Source: Paguma larvata (lineage: Eukaryota; Chordata; Mammalia; Carnivora; Viverridae). From it: a stretch of 64,000 nucleotides of DNA. Below are positions 53,501-57,829 of this stretch, one piece after another (the stretch's first letter is position 1; every line of letters begins with the position of its first letter). The position numbers and the translations under genes were made by a program. The stretch spans positions 65,197,312 to 65,261,311 of the forward strand of contig CM057826.1 of NCBI GenBank assembly GCA_030068075.1, given 5' to 3'. The notes under the pieces were generated by a model, which did not search any database, was not told where the DNA came from, and saw only the letters and a list, made by a program, of their open reading frames with translations.

Positions 53501-54091
53501 TCACCCCCCGCCAAGTTCTTCCAATGTATTTTAGTCTGAATTTCTAATCCAGCGTGTCAGAAATTGCACAATAAAATGTCTTACAAGCCTTTATTATTAA
53601 GAGGGGGCAGAAACTGGTCTTAATCACGTTTACATCTTCAAAGGAACTTGAACAGATACTTACTGAATATATTGCTATAGAACTGAAATGTTCTCTGGCA
53701 CTTTCCCTAGCTGGGCAGCCTCTGAAAATCGCCCCAAGCGGATTGCAAAGACTACAACTGCACGTGGATGTGAACCCGTGATGAAACAGGACACGTAGGA
53801 GTTAATGGAAGAGACGGCGGAAAGGGAAGCCCTTCATGAGTGGGTGAGGAGAGCAGGACTGCCCCTGGAGAGAACTGGGGGCGAAGGAGGGTGGATCCCG
53901 GGAAGCGGGCAAACGAAGAAGTCACTCACGTCATACGTGTGGAAGCTCTTGCCCACGCAGGTCGTCACATAGAATCGGCGCTTCAGAGCACTGAACCGCA
54001 CCACGTGTGGAATGTCGTTGCTAAAAAGCCCCAAAGCCCGGAACCCCGCGAACAGCGCGCTGCTAGTTCGACCTCCGGTCCCACCCTCCAT
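14368..54091 (-). CDS. WDR36: WDR36 (UTP21 homologue), complete 23-exon coding region
   Basis: WDR36 is a WD40-repeat subunit of the UTP-B (PWP2) module of the nucleolar small-subunit processome, needed for pre-18S rRNA processing; human variants have been linked to open-angle glaucoma (established knowledge). I reconstructed the coding sequence by joining 23 minus-strand exons. All have AG acceptors and GT donors, the phases agree at every junction, and the total is 2,688 nt (895 aa plus TAA). Residues 1 to about 640 form two WD40 propellers, with strand endings such as GHIGLWDL (exon 8), LLKFWNF (exon 14) and VRTWDLPSG (exon 16). Residues about 660-895 form the Utp21-type C-terminal helical domain. 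No frameshift or premature stop was seen. Identity is by recognition of the protein against human WDR36 from memory, not by a database search. Confidence 0.97.
14518..15632 (-). other. WDR36 intron 22
   Basis: Between exons 22 and 23. AT-rich; I see no recognisable repeat or RNA gene. Confidence 0.7.
15633..15820 (-). CDS. WDR36: WDR36 coding exon 22 (residues 784-846)
   Basis: At 188 nt this is the longest coding exon. It encodes [39 protein letters not shown], and [20 protein letters not shown], a helical stretch of the Utp21-type domain. The acceptor is GCAG and the donor is GTAAGT. Confidence 0.95.
16406..16608 (-). repeat. CAN-SINE, minus (intron 21)
   Basis: The reverse complement of the felid SINE: a T-rich start, GAGAGAGAGAACACGAGCAG, and the end TGACTGAGCCACCCAGGTGC. 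It lies in the same orientation as WDR36. Confidence 0.9.
16965..17030. repeat. 24-bp direct repeat, period 42
   Basis: TATAAATCTGTTTATCACTT plus ATAA occurs at 16965-16988 and again, identical, at 17007-17030. It is a short local duplication in intron 21. Confidence 0.85.
17508..17589 (-). CDS. WDR36: WDR36 coding exon 21 (residues 757-784)
   Basis: An 82-nt exon encodes [20 protein letters not shown], then EGLVNNK, within the C-terminal Utp21-type domain. The acceptor is TTAAG and the donor is GTAAGT. Confidence 0.95.
17773..17892 (-). CDS. WDR36: WDR36 coding exon 20 (residues 717-756)
   Basis: A 120-nt, phase-0 exon encodes the Lys/Pro-rich [20 protein letters not shown] segment, then [20 protein letters not shown]. 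The acceptor is ATCAG and the donor is GTAAAA. Confidence 0.95.
17893..19949 (-). other. WDR36 intron 19
   Basis: About 2 kb, AT-rich, with a 20-bp tandem repeat at 18834-18873. No SINE or L1 recognised. Confidence 0.65.
18834..18873. repeat. Two tandem copies of a 20-bp unit
   Basis: CTAAGCAAGCAGTAGAATAT is followed directly by the same unit with one final base changed. Confidence 0.9.
19950..20095 (-). CDS. WDR36: WDR36 coding exon 19 (residues 668-716)
   Basis: The exon encodes [20 protein letters not shown], then [19 protein letters not shown] and [10 protein letters not shown]. It has an acidic stretch followed by the start of the Utp21-type C-terminal domain. The acceptor is TTAAG and the donor is GTAACG. 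Confidence 0.95.
20096..20496 (-). other. WDR36 intron 18
   Basis: About 400 bp, AT-rich; nothing recognised. Confidence 0.7.
20497..20594 (-). CDS. WDR36: WDR36 coding exon 18 (residues 635-668)
   Basis: The exon encodes [20 protein letters not shown], then [12 protein letters not shown], the transition from the second propeller to the C-terminal domain. The acceptor is CCCAG and the donor is GTAATC. Confidence 0.95.
20838..21038 (-). repeat. CAN-SINE, minus (intron 17)
   Basis: Reverse-complement SINE ending AACTGACTGAGCCACCCC. It is flanked by ATGGAGTC at 20830-20837 and 21039-21046, an 8-bp target duplication. Confidence 0.9.
21167..21403 (-). repeat. CAN-SINE, minus (intron 17, second copy)
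   Basis: T-rich start, GAGAGACAGAGTATGAGCAG, and the end GGCTTCCAGGTACCCC. The flanks CACTTAGGGAAATCA (21152-21166) and CACTTAGAGAAGTCA (21404-21418) look like a decayed 15-bp target duplication. Confidence 0.88.
21419..22452 (-). other. WDR36 intron 17, remainder
   Basis: No repeat or gene recognised apart from a poly(A) run near 22335-22355. Confidence 0.6.
22453..22560 (-). CDS. WDR36: WDR36 coding exon 17 (residues 599-635)
   Basis: The exon encodes [20 protein letters not shown], then [15 protein letters not shown], the last propeller blade. The acceptor is TATAG and the donor is GTAAGT. It is 108 nt and leaves two bases of a Trp codon. Confidence 0.95.
23300..23680 (+). repeat. Ancient dispersed repeat-like segment, copy 1
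   Basis: Contains GGCTTTTGAGCAGATAGTGG, then text resembling a common mammalian old repeat (TTTTGAGCAGG...TGACATGAT). A related segment is at 36790-37100. I cannot assign the family with confidence. Confidence 0.35.
23905..24090 (+). repeat. MIR-like fragment, plus
   Basis: The order GAGCACTTTAGTCAATCTAA, TCCTCACAACCCTTTAAAG, CAGATCAGAAAAATGAGGAC follows the MIR core (subset of bases conserved). Confidence 0.5.
24530..24640 (+). repeat. MIR-like fragment, plus
   Basis: TGCTAATTCACTTAATGCCA followed by ACAACC, GGAGACATTATCTC and ACAGATGAAAATTAAAC resembles the MIR core. Decayed. Confidence 0.4.
25915..26080 (+). repeat. MIR element, plus
   Basis: A clear MIR core: TTTGGGTAAATCACTTCTCT, CTGAGCCTCCATTTTCTCA, TTTGTAAAATGGGACTAATA and then GTACCTAC. 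Confidence 0.75.
26475..26710 (-). repeat. CAN-SINE, minus (intron 16)
   Basis: Reverse-complement SINE preceded by a (TTTA)n/(CTTA)n stretch and ending GACTGAGCCACCCAGGCACC. Flanked by TTTACCACT at 26466-26474 and 26711-26719. Confidence 0.9.
26720..26903 (-). repeat. CAN-SINE, minus, inserted next to the previous one
   Basis: Starts with a T run directly after the second TTTACCACT and ends GAGCTACCCAGGTACCCC, followed by a third TTACCACT copy at 26904-26911. It used the target duplication of its neighbour as its own target. Confidence 0.9.
28259..28338 (-). CDS. WDR36: WDR36 coding exon 16 (residues 573-599)
   Basis: An 80-nt exon encodes [20 protein letters not shown] followed by WDLPSG, the most canonical WD40 blade in the protein. 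The acceptor is TGAAG and the donor is GTGAGT. Two bases of a Cys codon remain for exon 17. Confidence 0.95.
28339..30325 (-). other. WDR36 intron 15
   Basis: About 2 kb, AT-rich, with a short TG/TA-rich run near 28366-28402. No named repeat or gene recognised. Confidence 0.65.
30326..30434 (-). CDS. WDR36: WDR36 coding exon 15 (residues 536-572)
   Basis: The exon encodes [20 protein letters not shown], then [16 protein letters not shown], with the GH dipeptide that starts the next blade. The acceptor is GCTAG and the donor is GTAAGA. It restores phase 0. Confidence 0.95.
30670..30835 (-). CDS. WDR36: WDR36 coding exon 14 (residues 481-536)
   Basis: The exon encodes [35 protein letters not shown], and a segment ending MMLLHRDS. 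It is a full WD40 blade. The acceptor is TTAAAG and the donor is GTAAAG. It is 166 nt and leaves two bases. Confidence 0.95.
30836..31328 (-). other. WDR36 intron 13 with a MIR-like piece
   Basis: Near 31175-31255, GGGTTGATGATAACCC...AAATGCCTGGCACTCAAGAA followed by TTTAATAAATGCC resembles the 3' part of MIR. The rest is unassigned. Confidence 0.5.
31329..31443 (-). CDS. WDR36: WDR36 coding exon 13 (residues 443-481)
   Basis: The exon encodes [20 protein letters not shown], then [18 protein letters not shown], a blade of the second propeller. The acceptor is TAAAG and the donor is GTATTG. One base is left over. Confidence 0.95.
31925..32225 (+). repeat. MIR element, plus, split by a CAN-SINE
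   Basis: CATAGGATTGTTGCAAGAAT...AATAATGCCTG before the SINE, and GTGGTAGGCACAGAGCCTAG...AATGTTAGCTGTGATTATCA after it, together read as one MIR 3' half. Confidence 0.6.
31968..32160 (+). repeat. CAN-SINE, plus (intron 12)
   Basis: Head GGGGTGCCTGGGTGGCTCAG, tRNA-related body, CT-rich segment, then a run of A. Inserted in the MIR. Confidence 0.92.
32440..32475. repeat. GATA-type simple repeat
   Basis: GATAATAGATAGATAATAGA followed by TAATAGATAAG, a short interrupted tetranucleotide-type tract. Confidence 0.8.
33830..34157 (+). mobile_element. Solo LTR inserted in the old L1
   Basis: It begins TGTGCTAGGGTCCCC and ends CTACAAGGCA, so it has TG...CA ends over 328 bp. It carries an AATAAA at 34087-34092 followed by a GGAAAGAAAAGCCTCC segment. 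It is flanked by CTTATG (33824-33829) and CTAATG (34158-34163), a 6-bp target duplication with one change. The L1 text reads continuously once the segment is left out. Confidence 0.75.
34193..34690 (+). mobile_element. Younger 5'-truncated L1, plus
   Basis: This is the L1 3' end: CAGCACTTTCGACAATAGCC, GGAACTGGAGGGTATTATGT, a G-rich 3' UTR (34440-34590), then GGGTGTTATATGTAAACCAA and an A-rich tail. A perfect 15-bp target duplication, AAGAGTCAAGAAGTA, lies at 34178-34192 and 34691-34705. Confidence 0.92.
35125..35330 (+). repeat. CAN-SINE, older copy, plus (intron 12)
   Basis: GGGCACTTAGGTGACTCAG head, tRNA-related body, CTCCCTCTCC segment, ending in (CAA)n. Confidence 0.88.
35507..35660 (+). 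repeat. CAN-SINE, short copy, plus (intron 12)
   Basis: GGGCACCTGGGTGGCTCAG head with body and CTCTCTCTC run, then an A/T-rich end that merges into the (TA)n tract at 35668-35707. Confidence 0.88.
35668..35707. repeat. AT dinucleotide-rich tract
   Basis: Alternating (AT)n sequence interrupted by GC and GT steps, directly after the SINE tail. Confidence 0.85.
36215..36360 (-). CDS. WDR36: WDR36 coding exon 12 (residues 394-442)
   Basis: The exon encodes [20 protein letters not shown], a [15 protein letters not shown] segment and [14 protein letters not shown], the first part of the second propeller. The acceptor is TTTCAG and the donor is GTAAGT. It is 146 nt and ends in phase 0. Confidence 0.95.
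36519..36716 (+). repeat. CAN-SINE, 5'-truncated or internally deleted, plus
   Basis: TTCTGGGTGGTTGAGCTTG joins the head directly to the TTTTGGCTCAGG body, so the usual middle of the tRNA-like part is missing. The CT-rich end and AAATAAATAA tail are intact. Confidence 0.85.
36790..37100 (+). repeat. Ancient dispersed repeat-like segment, copy 2
   Basis: CACAGGCAGTAAGCGGCCTC, TGAAAGATTTTTAAGCAGGT and AAGGGACATGATTCAGATG resemble an old mammalian repeat that is also seen at 23300-23680. The family is not assigned. Confidence 0.35.
37662..37748 (-). CDS. WDR36: WDR36 coding exon 11 (residues 365-394)
   Basis: An 87-nt exon encodes the basic linker [20 protein letters not shown] between the two propellers, then PPITKFAA. 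The acceptor is TCCAG and the donor is GTAGGT. The KKRVKRK cluster could serve as a nuclear or nucleolar targeting signal (inference). Confidence 0.94.
37749..39248 (-). other. WDR36 intron 10
   Basis: Holds one young-type plus CAN-SINE (37988-38196). The rest is AT-rich with several A runs. Confidence 0.65.
37988..38196 (+). repeat. CAN-SINE (felid, young type), plus (intron 10)
   Basis: GGGGCGTCTGGATGGCTCAG head, CCCCGCGTCGGGCTCTGTGC body, CTCTCTCTGCC segment and AAATAAATAAACATTAAAAA end, close to the felid consensus. Confidence 0.93.
39249..39314 (-). CDS. WDR36: WDR36 coding exon 10 (residues 343-365)
   Basis: A 66-nt exon encodes [20 protein letters not shown] followed by H. The acceptor is AACAG and the donor is GTAGGT. 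It leaves one base of a Gly codon. Confidence 0.94.
39315..39793 (-). other. WDR36 intron 9
   Basis: About 480 bp; nothing recognised. Confidence 0.65.
39794..39914 (-). CDS. WDR36: WDR36 coding exon 9 (residues 303-343)
   Basis: The exon encodes [20 protein letters not shown], then [19 protein letters not shown]. The acceptor is GGCAG and the donor is GTGAGT. It is 121 nt and ends one base into a Ser codon. Confidence 0.95.
39915..40220 (-). other. WDR36 intron 8
   Basis: About 300 bp; nothing recognised. Confidence 0.65.
40221..40396 (-). CDS. WDR36: WDR36 coding exon 8 (residues 244-302)
   Basis: The exon encodes a canonical WD40 blade: [20 protein letters not shown], then [13 protein letters not shown] and NGADNALR. 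The acceptor is AACAG and the donor is GTATTA. It is 176 nt and restores phase 0. Confidence 0.95.
40662..40794 (-). CDS. WDR36: WDR36 coding exon 7 (residues 200-244)
   Basis: The exon encodes [20 protein letters not shown] and continues to a [10 protein letters not shown] segment, a propeller blade. The acceptor is TTTCAG and the donor is GTAACT. One base of an Asp codon is left for exon 8. Confidence 0.95.
40795..42202 (-). other. WDR36 intron 6
   Basis: About 1.4 kb without SINE or L1. A (TTCA)n simple repeat is at 41687-41716. Confidence 0.65.
41687..41716. repeat. (TTCA)n simple repeat
   Basis: TTCGTTCATTCATTCATTCA and continuing, about seven units. Confidence 0.9.
42203..42257 (-). 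CDS. WDR36: WDR36 coding exon 6 (residues 181-199)
   Basis: A 55-nt exon encodes [19 protein letters not shown]. The acceptor is CTGTAG and the donor is GTTAGT. It restores phase 0. The exon is below normal ORF-search length. Confidence 0.93.
42258..43740 (-). other. WDR36 intron 5 with a MIR
   Basis: A MIR lies at 42365-42565. The rest, including 42570-43740, is AT-rich and unassigned. Confidence 0.6.
42365..42565 (+). repeat. MIR element, plus
   Basis: TTATTTAATACTCAAAACAA, TTCCATGAGGTAGATAACA, CCATTATCCAGATAAGAGAG and a tail with ATGGCTAATAATTCATGGAG, then ACTACTAAACTATGCC, follow the MIR consensus in order. Confidence 0.7.
43741..43873 (-). CDS. WDR36: WDR36 coding exon 5 (residues 137-181)
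   Basis: The exon encodes [20 protein letters not shown] and then a blade ending SLQLWNVKS. The acceptor is TTGTAG and the donor is GTAAGC. It is 133 nt and leaves two bases of an Asn codon. Confidence 0.95.
43874..44832 (-). other. WDR36 intron 4
   Basis: About 960 bp; no repeat or gene recognised. Confidence 0.65.
44833..44950 (-). CDS. WDR36: WDR36 coding exon 4 (residues 98-137)
   Basis: The exon encodes a WD40 unit with the blade motif [17 protein letters not shown] and the strand ending LIIWHIYSE. The acceptor is TTGTAG and the donor is GTAAGA. It is 118 nt and leaves one base. Confidence 0.95.
45069..45292 (+). repeat. CAN-SINE (felid, young type), plus, with perfect TSD (intron 3)
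   Basis: GGGGTGCCTGGGTGGCTCAG head, near-consensus body, poly(A) end. Flanked by AAGAAATGTGATCCA at 45054-45068 and 45293-45307, a perfect 15-bp target duplication. Confidence 0.95.
46230..49362 (+). mobile_element. 5'-truncated L1, plus, ~3.1 kb (intron 3)
   Basis: Covers much of ORF2 in broken frames, including the reverse transcriptase part at 46855-47133 ([20 protein letters not shown], then [18 protein letters not shown]). The C-terminal part is at 47872-48700 ([38 protein letters not shown]). A 3' UTR and poly(A) end follow at about 49351-49362. Frameshifts and stops make it inactive. It is antisense to WDR36. Confidence 0.9.
49721..49821 (-). CDS. WDR36: WDR36 coding exon 3 (residues 64-97)
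   Basis: The exon follows a CTAG acceptor and encodes [20 protein letters not shown] and onward to ARNKE, part of the first propeller. The donor is GTTTGT, a weaker match to consensus than the other donors of this gene. It is 101 nt and completes the Ser codon split with exon 2. Confidence 0.94.
50508..50710 (+). repeat. CAN-SINE, plus (intron 2)
   Basis: GGGTGTCTGGGTGGCTCAG head, body with AGATCATGATCTCATGGTTT, CTCTCTCTCTC and an A-rich end. ATTTCATTCC before and AATTCATTCC after suggest a decayed target duplication. Confidence 0.9.
51171..51305. repeat. 57-bp direct repeat with 78-bp period
   Basis: AGATACTTATTAATTACGAA through CCTCCTGACAAATGTC occurs at 51171-51227 and at 51249-51305 with two mismatches. 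It lies about 450 bp from exon 2 of WDR36. Confidence 0.9.
51757..51784 (-). CDS. WDR36: WDR36 coding exon 2, 28-nt microexon (residues 55-64)
   Basis: A 28-nt exon encodes VQKLSLVAI plus the first base of a Ser codon. It lies between a CAG acceptor at 51787-51785 and a GTAAGTG donor. It is in phase 0 at the start and leaves one base for exon 3. It is too short to show in ORF searches and was found from the expected peptide. Confidence 0.92.
52565..52975 (+). repeat. MIR element, plus, split by a CAN-SINE
   Basis: CTGTTTCTCAAATTCCTCCT and CATCTGTAAAATAAGAATAA before the SINE, then GTTGTTATGAGTATTCGATA and TCAATAAATGTTAGCTGTCA after it, are the two halves of one MIR. Confidence 0.7.
52658..52876 (+). 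repeat. CAN-SINE, plus, inside the MIR (intron 1)
   Basis: GCACTTGCGTGGCTCAGTTG head, body, CTCTGCCCCTCTCCC segment, AAATAAATAAAC end. AAAATAGGT at 52649-52657 and 52877-52885 is the target duplication. Confidence 0.9.
53930..54091 (-). CDS. WDR36: WDR36 coding exon 1 (residues 1-54)
   Basis: The start is the ATG at 54091-54089, followed by residues [20 protein letters not shown]. It is the first ATG after an in-frame TAG at 54190-54188. The exon ends HTYD and is followed by the donor GTGAGT. It encodes the N-terminal strand that opens the first propeller. The base composition is GC-rich and CpG-rich, unlike the rest of the gene, as expected for a promoter-proximal exon. Confidence 0.93.
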
Positions 54092-54240
54092 CGGTACTGT
54101 GGTCCAGGCTCCTCTGCGCGCCAATCGCGAAGAAAAACCGTGGACCCAGTCCTTCACTGCTTCTCGTGGCACAGTTCTTTGCCGGTTCTACATACTCACA
54201 AGCGCTTCCGGTTTCCTCTGCCAATCGGTTAGCAGACACT
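54092..54240 (-). promoter_or_regulatory. WDR36: WDR36 5' UTR/promoter candidates: CCAAT boxes and an ETS site
   Basis: Just upstream of the start codon the sequence is GC-rich, with two CCAAT pentamers on the plus strand at 54121-54125 and 54221-54225. An ACCGGAAG ETS/GABP-type site lies on the minus strand at 54212-54205. No TATA box stands out. This is the usual arrangement of a housekeeping ribosome-biogenesis promoter. The transcription start site is not visible from sequence alone. Confidence 0.55.
54188..54190 (-). other. In-frame TAG upstream of the WDR36 start
   Basis: A TAG codon lies in the WDR36 frame 99 nt (33 codons) before the ATG at 54091. No other ATG lies between them. This rules out a longer N-terminal extension read straight through this exon and supports the 895-residue start. 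Confidence 0.85.
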
Positions 54241-55024
54241 GCCCTTAATGCAAGAGAAAAAGAACTCCCACTGGAGCTCGCTGGGGAGGCGTAACTTTGG
54301 TTCCGTGGGCGGTTATCTCCAGGGTTCCGGCGATGCTCCCCAGGTCTGGTGGGGTTGGAAGAAAACTGGAACAGGACCTCGGCGGAGGGGGAGCGGCAAG
54401 GGAAGAGGAACTAACTACCCTGAGTGTGAAGGGAGACCCGATGCACACTTGACAAAAGTCAAGTTAAACGTGCAGTTATAAAATTGTATAAAACCATGAG
54501 ACTATCGAGAAAATCTGAACACTGGATATTTGATGTATTGTTAATTTTTGTATGTGATATTAGTATTATGATTATGCTTTTAAAGATTCTTATCTTTTGC
54601 AGATAGATATGGACATATTTGCGGATGAAGTGATATATCTGGGGATTTGCTTTAAAAATAACGAGATGCAACATTTAGATGAAATAGAGCTAATAATTGT
54701 TTAATCTGGAGATTGAGTTTTGAGAGTTCACACTACTATCCCTATGCTTCCGTATAAAATTGAAATTTTAAGTAATACAAAGATTGTTTTGTTTGCTTTT
54801 TACTGAGTGTTGACAGTAAAAAATTGTAATATTAATGTGTTATTTTAAATCTCTGACTGATGGAAATGTGTACAAATTATTTTAACTACTAGATAAGCAT
54901 TTTTAAGAGTTTTGTAAATTGTGTGTAATGCAGATGTTGCTTTTATAATAAAAAAAACTAAGACGTTTGCATATATTGACAGTTTGGGAAAAAAATTTAA
55001 AAAATCTTCAGGCTTTACAGTTCA
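54241..55024. other. Upstream flank of WDR36, GC-rich then AT-rich
   Basis: The GC-rich zone of exon 1 continues to about 54450, then composition drops sharply. No exon or named repeat recognised. Confidence 0.55.
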
Positions 55025-55195
55025 CAAGCCCTTGACACCCATTATTTTAATATAATCCTCAAATTAAAGCTGTGAATTTAGGGCAAATATTATATTACTG
55101 TTTTATAAATGAAGAAACTGGTTCATTGGGGTTAAGTGGTTTGTACAAAGTTCTGAGATTGTTTAGCATCTAAATCCAGACTAGCACTAGGTTTA
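55025..55195 (+). repeat. MIR element, plus
   Basis: TTTAATATAATCCTCAAATT, TGTTTTATAAATGAAGAAAC, TGGTTCATTGGGGTTAAGTG and a TTTAGCATCTAAATCCAGAC tail follow the MIR consensus. Confidence 0.7.
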
Positions 55196-55334
55196 GAAAA
55201 GGATGAGAGGAAGCAGGGGGCAGGAGGGAGTGGGAGGGAATGTTACTGAAGAGCAGCTGGATGATGGGAGAAATATGCATCCAGCAGTCACACTTTCAAG
55301 ATCAAACCTCCGGTTACAGGATGGATGTGGATTC

Positions 55335-55455
55335 ACATTAGATAAGGAACCTGAAATTCCCAGAGATTACCTAATTTACCAAGGGTTACTTAATTAATAG
55401 CAGTGAGCAATTTGAGTTAGAGTCTGTCTGACAATCAGATTTATGTTCTTTAACC
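55335..55455 (+). repeat. MIR-like fragment, plus
   Basis: ATTACCTAATTTACCAAGGG, TTACTTAATTAATAGCAGTG and ATTTGAGTTAGAGTCTGTCT resemble the second half of a MIR. Decayed. Confidence 0.45.
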
Positions 55456-55890
55456 TCCATCTGGACAGTGAGGCAAAGGTTTAAAAACTTAGAGGCATCA
55501 TGGAAAATCTAGTAGTATAGTAGCAATAGATACATGTTCCAACTGTTGCGCTGTGAACTTTTAAACAAGGGTTGTTAGGGGCTGACTATGAGTTTTCCAG
55601 TTTAACCATTGACCAAAGTTTATTTCTCCCCTCAAGTTGCCTCCCTGAGTTACTTCCTATTCAGCTGCTGGCAAAGTGTGTGAATGTGTGGTGGGAGAAA
55701 AGGAACTAGCTATTACTCTTTTTGCTTAGAGATGTCCCCAAGGATACTAGTCACAACGAATAAAATAAAATGGAAATGCAGTAGAGCATTGACGAATGAT
55801 CATTTTCAGTTAGATTCAACACACTGGGTCTTCACAAGATTCAGGTAAATTAAACATATAGCTATGTTGTGTTATCATTTCTAACTTTTT

Positions 55891-56119
55891 TTTGTAGTCC
55901 TTTTTAATTTTTTTTAACATTTTTATTTATTTTTGAGTGACATAGAAACAGAGTGTGAGCAGGGGAAGGGCAGAGAGAGGGAGACACAGAATCCAAAGCA
56001 GTCTCCAGGCTCTGAGCCATCAGCATAGAGCCCGACACGGGGATTGAACTCATGGACCATGAGATCACGACCTGAGCTGAAGTCGGCTGCTTAACCGACT
56101 GAGCCACCCAGGCGCCGCT
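55891..56119 (-). repeat. CAN-SINE, minus, with perfect TSD
   Basis: T-rich start, CAGAAACAGAG-type segment, and the end GACTGAGCCACCCAGGCGCC. Flanked by CATTTCTAACTTTT at 55876-55889 and 56120-56133, a perfect 14-bp duplication. Confidence 0.93.
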
Positions 56120-56194
56120 CATTTCTAACTTTTTAAAAAAGGTTAAATATAACTATTTCTGTGTAGTTTCTATAATACAGACCATTTCTTTTTT

Positions 56195-56610
56195 GTCAGT
56201 GACTTCTTGTGTTGTGATCACCAGCCTCCAAGATGGCCCTCAATGATTTTTTACCTCCTGGTATTCATGCTCTTGTGTAGTTCCGTCTCGCACTAAATAG
56301 AGTTGACTTGCATAACCAGGCTAGGTCATAAAAGATGCTGAAGATTTTGACTTGCTCCTTTTTGGGTCACTTGCTCTGTAGGAAGTCTACTGCCATGTTG
56401 GAAGGATACTCAAGCGGTCTTATAGAGCATTTCACATGGCAAGCAACTGAGAGCCTCCTGCCAACCACCAGCACTACCTTCCTGCATATAAGAGTGGAAG
56501 CACCTTGAAACCAGATTCTTCAGTCCCAGACAAGCTTTCAGCCTTTAGATGATGGCAGCTATGCTGAAACCTTGACTGCAGTGTCATGATATGACAGAGG
56601 TATATCCAAA
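56195..56610 (+). repeat. MLT1-type LTR (ERVL-MaLR), plus
   Basis: The order CAAGATGGCCCTCAATGATT, TGCATAACCAGGCTAGGTCA, GGGTCACTTGCTCTGTAGGA, TACTGCCATGTTGGAAGGAT, ACTCAAGCGGTCTTATAGAG, then GAAACCAGATTCTTCAGTCC and GATGATGGCAGCTATGCTGA is the MLT1 pattern. Confidence 0.75.
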
Positions 56611-56974
56611 TATTTCAAAAATAAGAAACTGATTTTCCTAAGAAAAACTCTTGTTTTGCCCCTATCTATCCTCCTCACTCTCCTAATACTCTTTATATCT
56701 GTATTGGTTAGAAATATTGGGTCAGAAGCACAGAGTAACAAGCAAACTGTAAAACAAAATGATTCTGCCCTTCTATGGAGTGGGGGTAGGAGCTGAGAAT
56801 GCATATAGAACTAAAAGAAAAACTAGAGAACCATGCTTTAGAATGGACAGCAACTGTACCTGCTCCTACTAACCTCTTCTTTTACTCTTCTTGCCCCTAC
56901 CACCTTGGATTTGCTCCTTTAGGGTCAGGAAAAGGAAAATGTAAAGAAAACATTGTATTTCGAAGGTATTCTTT

Positions 56975-57199
56975 TTTTTTTTAATTTTTTAAATCTTTAT
57001 TTATTTTTGAAAGAGTGAAAGAGAGACAAAGCACGAGTTAGGGAGAGGCAGAGAGAGAGGGAGACACAGAATCCGAAGCGGGCTCCGGGCTCTGAGCTGT
57101 CAGCACACAGCCCGATTCGGGGCTCAAACTCACGGACCGTGAGATCATGACCTGAGCCGAAGTCGGACACCTAACCGACTGAGCCACCCAGGCACCCCT
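56975..57199 (-). repeat. CAN-SINE, minus, with perfect TSD
   Basis: T-rich start, body near consensus, end GACTGAGCCACCCAGGCACC. Flanked by CGAAGGTATTCTTT at 56961-56974 and 57200-57213, a perfect 14-bp duplication. Confidence 0.94.
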
Positions 57200-57213
57200 C
57201 GAAGGTATTCTTT

Positions 57214-57829
57214 GAAATAGTCTCTTGACTGTCAAATGCCCTCTGTCTCATACATCTTGACCAACTCTTGATCTCTCTCAAGATCCTAGTCATTGCAGAG
57301 TCTATTATGACCAGTCCCCTCCCTTTGAGTTCTCTCAGTGAGAGGTAAACCTTATTTTTATGCACCCTCATAAAAATGACTGTGACTCATCTTCAAAGAC
57401 ACATTTGAGGATCTTCCAAGTACAGTCTTGCATTTCATGTAGGTGGACTTGGTTTGAGCCTACAAAATTTTACAACTCAGTAGACAGAGTAAATCATCAA
57501 CGTGACTTGCTTGTACATACTCCTAATCTCTATAATTTGGAGGAGGGCACATCATTTAGCTTTAGAATTGCAAGTGTTGGACAACTCAGTTCCCTGCTTC
57601 TTGCTAAGGATTGGTGGGAAAATCACAGCTCTCTCTAAAATCTACAAATTCTCTTCAACAAATCCTCTAATTACTATCTGGCATTCTGATACTTTAGTTT
57701 TGATCTGGTTACAGTCATCAGATCAGTTTGGCCATCTCTTAAGCAACTCCTAAATGAATGACTTGCAAGGTTGCTTTAGACACAGGGAGATAAACAGCCT
57801 TTTGTTCTCAGCTTTGACACTTTGGAAGA
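57214..57829. other. Upstream flank, nothing recognised
   Basis: No exon or named repeat seen. Two overlapping short open frames here show no family resemblance. Confidence 0.5.

Larger units (their letters stand above)
51785..53929 (-). other. WDR36 intron 1
   Basis: Contains a MIR split by a CAN-SINE (52565-52975). The rest, including 53000-53929, shows nothing I recognise, though GC content rises toward exon 1. Confidence 0.65.

Noticed and set aside
53840..54232. Plus-strand 130-codon frame over WDR36 exon 1
   Set aside because: It lies opposite the coding exon in GC-rich DNA, where long chance frames are common. No domain is seen.
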